Shown: one piece after another, positions 61,301 to 64,000 of the stretch
Layout of the letters: the number at the start of each line of letters is the position of its first letter
Position numbering within the stretch: position 1 is the first letter of the stretch
Assembly: GCA_964036045.1 (NCBI GenBank)
Contig: OZ038378.1
Span: 143,340,910 to 143,404,909, forward strand
DNA length: 64,000 nt
From: Eutreptiella sp. 'Long Island Sound 2002'
Taxonomy: Eukaryota; Euglenozoa; Euglenophyceae; Eutreptiales; Eutreptiaceae
Direction of reading: 5' to 3'
Position numbers and translations under genes: made by a program
Notes under the pieces: model-generated
Seen by the model: only the letters and a program-made list of their open reading frames with translations
Told to the model about the DNA's origin: nothing
Database searches by the model: none

Positions 61301-62150
61301 CCACCGTCGACCGAACGCCACGGCGACCCCAGGGTACGAGTCCCCCCCACCATCTGCACGGCCAGCGACACCGTCACCGGCACCAACCGGAACACCGACA
61401 ACGACAGCCTCACCAACAACCGACACCCCCCTACCGCTGCCACCCACCAGTCACGCCACCCGCCGTCAAAGCCACCCACCGATGCCGCACCCCGAACCAC
61501 ACTTACACCCGAAACCGGCACCAGCACGCCCGGCCGAACCGTCAATGGCACCACCGCCATGGCACCGCCTACGCTCACCACCGCCACCACCACCCCACGC
61601 GAGACCAGGAACCCCCGGCGTCGCCAACAGCCTCAACGAGCACCGACACCACCAACACCACCACCGCCGAACAGGGACTACCCACAAACCAGGAACATCT
61701 CCACCACCAACAACCAATACACCACCCGCGGCACCCCACCATCGCCGACACCACCACGGCACCCATCACACCTCCACCACCGGAGGCGACGTAGGCCACA
61801 CCACCCGTCAACTACAGCACCCTCGCCACCAACGCCACATCCGGCCCACAAACGTTACCGCCGACAACACCACATACGCCCAAACGTCACCCACGCCATG
61901 CTCACCGACCATCACCTCGTCATCAGAGACACCAACACCACCGGCGACGACGACAGCGACAACAGCTGACCCACCAGCTAACCACCATCAACCATAGCCC
62001 AGCACCAGCTTCATCTACTCTAACGCCCATACCACCCTCGCCAACAGCGCCGCCACCGACACAATCATCCACTCCGGCGCCCACACCACCCTCACCACCA
62101 ACATCACCAACACCACCACCCCCAAGGTCAGGGCCCGCGGGAAACAGAAC
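58381..62150 (+). pseudogene. Degenerate long repeats resembling frame-broken Asn/Thr/Gly-rich coding sequence
   Basis: No single frame is open, but in successive frames stretches read like repetitive beta-structured protein: LTTGITDTDTGSTASAPTNQ and YDTIGINNTKGANTQASDTH near 59280-59430, TNANTGTDDSGNTAT near 60510, and SNAHTTLANSAATDTIIHSG near 62020. Parts recur about 1 kb apart. The passage ending in the hairpin motif near 59440 matches that ending near 60411, and GGACGCCAGCACGGCTGG at 59866 matches 60859 with one change. Single copies of the hairpin motif occur at about 58398, 59440, 60411 and 61083. It looks like a decayed tandemly repeated gene, or non-coding repeats whose composition mimics one. 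Confidence 0.4.
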
Positions 62151-62239
62151 GGCAGAGCGAGCACGCCACCACCCGCACGCGTCGCCCACCCTATCGTACA
62201 CCGCTCCGCAACACGCCCCCCCCCGCTTCCCCTGACAGG

Positions 62240-64000
62240 GCGTGCGCTCCAGCCCACTGCTGGGAAGACGACTTCGACATCCTCCCGGCCATCCGACACC
62301 TACTGGCAGCCACGGCCCCGCGCCCACAAGCCCACCAGCAACCCACGGAACCGCAAGAGCCCGACCACCCCATGCCACCACGCTCCATATCCCCCGCGTC
62401 CACCGCAGACCGGAACGCGGAACACCAGCGAGAGGAGCCCGACCCCGGCCGCGCCGCCACGCCCCCACCGCCCCCCCCCCCCAAAGGACATCTACGCCAC
62501 GCTGGCCAGCACCCTAGCCCCCATGGACGCCGAGCAGTACTACCAGTCCGTCCAACGAGACCTCCCTGAGGACCACGCGACCCTCCAGGGGTGGAAGCAG
62601 GAGAAAAGGTACGACAACGAGTGGGGCACAGAGGAAGACCTTCTCTGGGACGACACCTGGAAAGGCACCGCGGACGCCTTCCTGGAGGCAGCAGCCGAAA
62701 CCTACCCCCGCCCGCCCGGGGACACCAGACACGGCCTCCACGCCCTCCTAGCGTTCCACAGCTGGAAACACCGCCACACCGTCACCCTCTACCCCCTCGA
62801 CCACATTCCGCACCGATGGACACCTGAAGACGACGCCACAGCCACCATCACCGTACAGCAAAGCCCCGAGAACCCGGAGGAATACCACATCACCTGGGAC
62901 GATCCGGCACCCCACCCCCCCGCCTCCCCCACCCTCCCAGATGTCTTCGCCGCCATCAGTGCAGAGCTCCAGGAGGCCAAAGCCCCCCATCAACTGGACG
63001 AAGACATGCCCCAGGCACCATCACCATCAACCACACAAGACCAACCCCGCACAGAGCCCCTCACCCACCCCATCACCACAATGGAGCTCCCCCCACAACA
63101 CCGCACCACCCCAGACCGAAACGGGTTTCGAGACCTGCCGCGGGAATGGGCGGTCCACAACGGCACACTCCGATGGGACGAAATCACACCGGGCCTCCAG
63201 GCCATCCGCCTCCACTCAATCGCAGAGCCCACCACCACCTGGGCACTACCGACGGACCGCCACCACCTCCTCCTCACCGTCCAAGGCGATGCCACGATCA
63301 CACCCACGGAAGGAGACCCCGTAACAGCAGCCCCCGCCCACGCCGTCCACATACCCCCGCAAGCATCGTCGGCACCTATGACGGTGCATCCAGGCCCCAC
63401 CCCTTGGCAGGCCATCGTCATCACCTACCCCGCCCCCAATGACCACACACACACCTGGCAGCAACGATGGGAGGACATCCGAGGGGACCTCCTCCAAGAA
63501 CACCTAGGGCTCACACGCACCCACCACACCCTACAACCGATACGAGGAGTAGGCCAAGCGTCACACGGCATACACGCCCCGGGAGTATGGGCCTACGCCA
63601 CACCCATAAACCCACAAGCAGCGGAGGACATCAAGACCGCCCTATCCATCCAGCAAGCCCAGACCCAAACCCCGCACCGCAACACCCAACGAGGCTACAC
63701 TATTTGGTGGGCGTACCAAGACCATGACACCCTCACCCCCCAACCGGGGGCCCCCCCTCTAGACACCAACACCACCGCCCTCCTCCAAGCCGCAACAGCG
63801 GCAGCCACACAGGTAGGGGCCCCGGAAACCTGGGGCCCACAATACCTGGTCGAAACCAAAGTGGCGCCCCACGCGAAGGGCCAAGACAAGCCCCCAACAC
63901 CGAAGCCGCTCCACCCCCCGCTCAAGCTAGACCCGACGGAGCACACCCCCCGGGATGAATGGGCGACCCACTACATCATCCCCCACACCACCACCCGCAA
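62240..64000 (+). CDS. Unidentified ORF running off the right edge, with one apparent frameshift
   Basis: From an ATG at 62523 (or upstream from about 62484) a frame with normal, non-repetitive composition stays open to the window end, 492 codons. Recognisable stretches are AEQYYQSVQRDLPEDHATLQ, LLAFHSWKHRHTVTLYPLDH, REWAVHNGTLRWDEITPGLQ, HHLLLTVQGDATITPTEGDP and TPWQAIVITYPAPNDHTHTW. Upstream, in the frame one position away, WEDDFDILPAIRHLLAATAP reads as the preceding part, and the switch falls in the run of 14 C at 62469-62482. A length change in that run would join the two. The HHLLLTVQGD to VHIPPQAS stretch has a cupin-like beta rhythm, but I make no family call. Neighbours suggest a gene of a large mobile element. 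Confidence 0.55.

Noticed and set aside
58381-62150. A single intact fibre-like or adhesin-like gene
   Set aside because: No frame stays open. Protein-like stretches are spread over all three frames, so it is listed only as a relic or error-affected region.

Overview
The window is nuclear DNA from an intron-rich, GC-rich eukaryote, most likely a unicellular green alga. One ordinary gene has seven exons with GT-AG introns, there is a TGTAA polyadenylation-type motif after its stop, and G/C homopolymer tracts occur throughout. The lineage call is an inference and no species is claimed. No bacterial-style operon, rRNA gene, confirmed tRNA gene or CRISPR array is visible.

Region by region. 1-10.4 kb: mostly non-coding, with weak exon-like segments and a decayed DDE transposase (8288-9079) split by a 460-bp poly(A)-tailed retroposed insert with 17-bp target duplications. 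10.5-21.2 kb: a complete aconitase gene encoding 891 residues, with all three cluster-ligating cysteines. Its introns are full of low-complexity DNA, including a 21-bp minisatellite of about 25 copies. 21.2-26.8 kb: the 3' flank, small repeats, then a gene-poor AT-rich stretch with a tRNA-like SINE candidate and a frameshifted coding relic.

27-54 kb is a stack of nested retrotransposons. The oldest is a plus-strand Ty3/gypsy-like element (Gag 31594-32294 plus 49565-50233, Pol 50234-53650). Its leader region carries a 4.2-kb non-LTR-like insertion (27051-31272, 16-bp target duplication). Its gag is split by a complete minus-strand Ty3/gypsy chromovirus-like element (32295-49560) with 3.02-kb LTRs, TG/CA ends, a 4-bp target duplication and an adjacent polypurine tract. 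On the minus strand that element reads: coiled-coil ORF, Gag, protease, Pol with reverse transcriptase, RNase H, integrase and chromodomain, then a possible env-like region. Pol of the older element stops abruptly near 53.58 kb, before any integrase, where different DNA begins.

53.6-64 kb is A-rich repeat DNA, then an array of about thirty copies of a short hairpin-forming motif, then long degenerate repeats that look like frame-broken Asn/Thr-rich coding sequence, and finally an unidentified ORF that runs off the window end. This may be one large inserted element whose other end lies outside.

The most interesting signals are these. In both Ty3 elements the Gag and Pol frames are the same frame, separated only by single stop codons (TAG in one; TAG then TGA in the other). 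Both elements also carry an extra DIRS-like domain between protease and reverse transcriptase.
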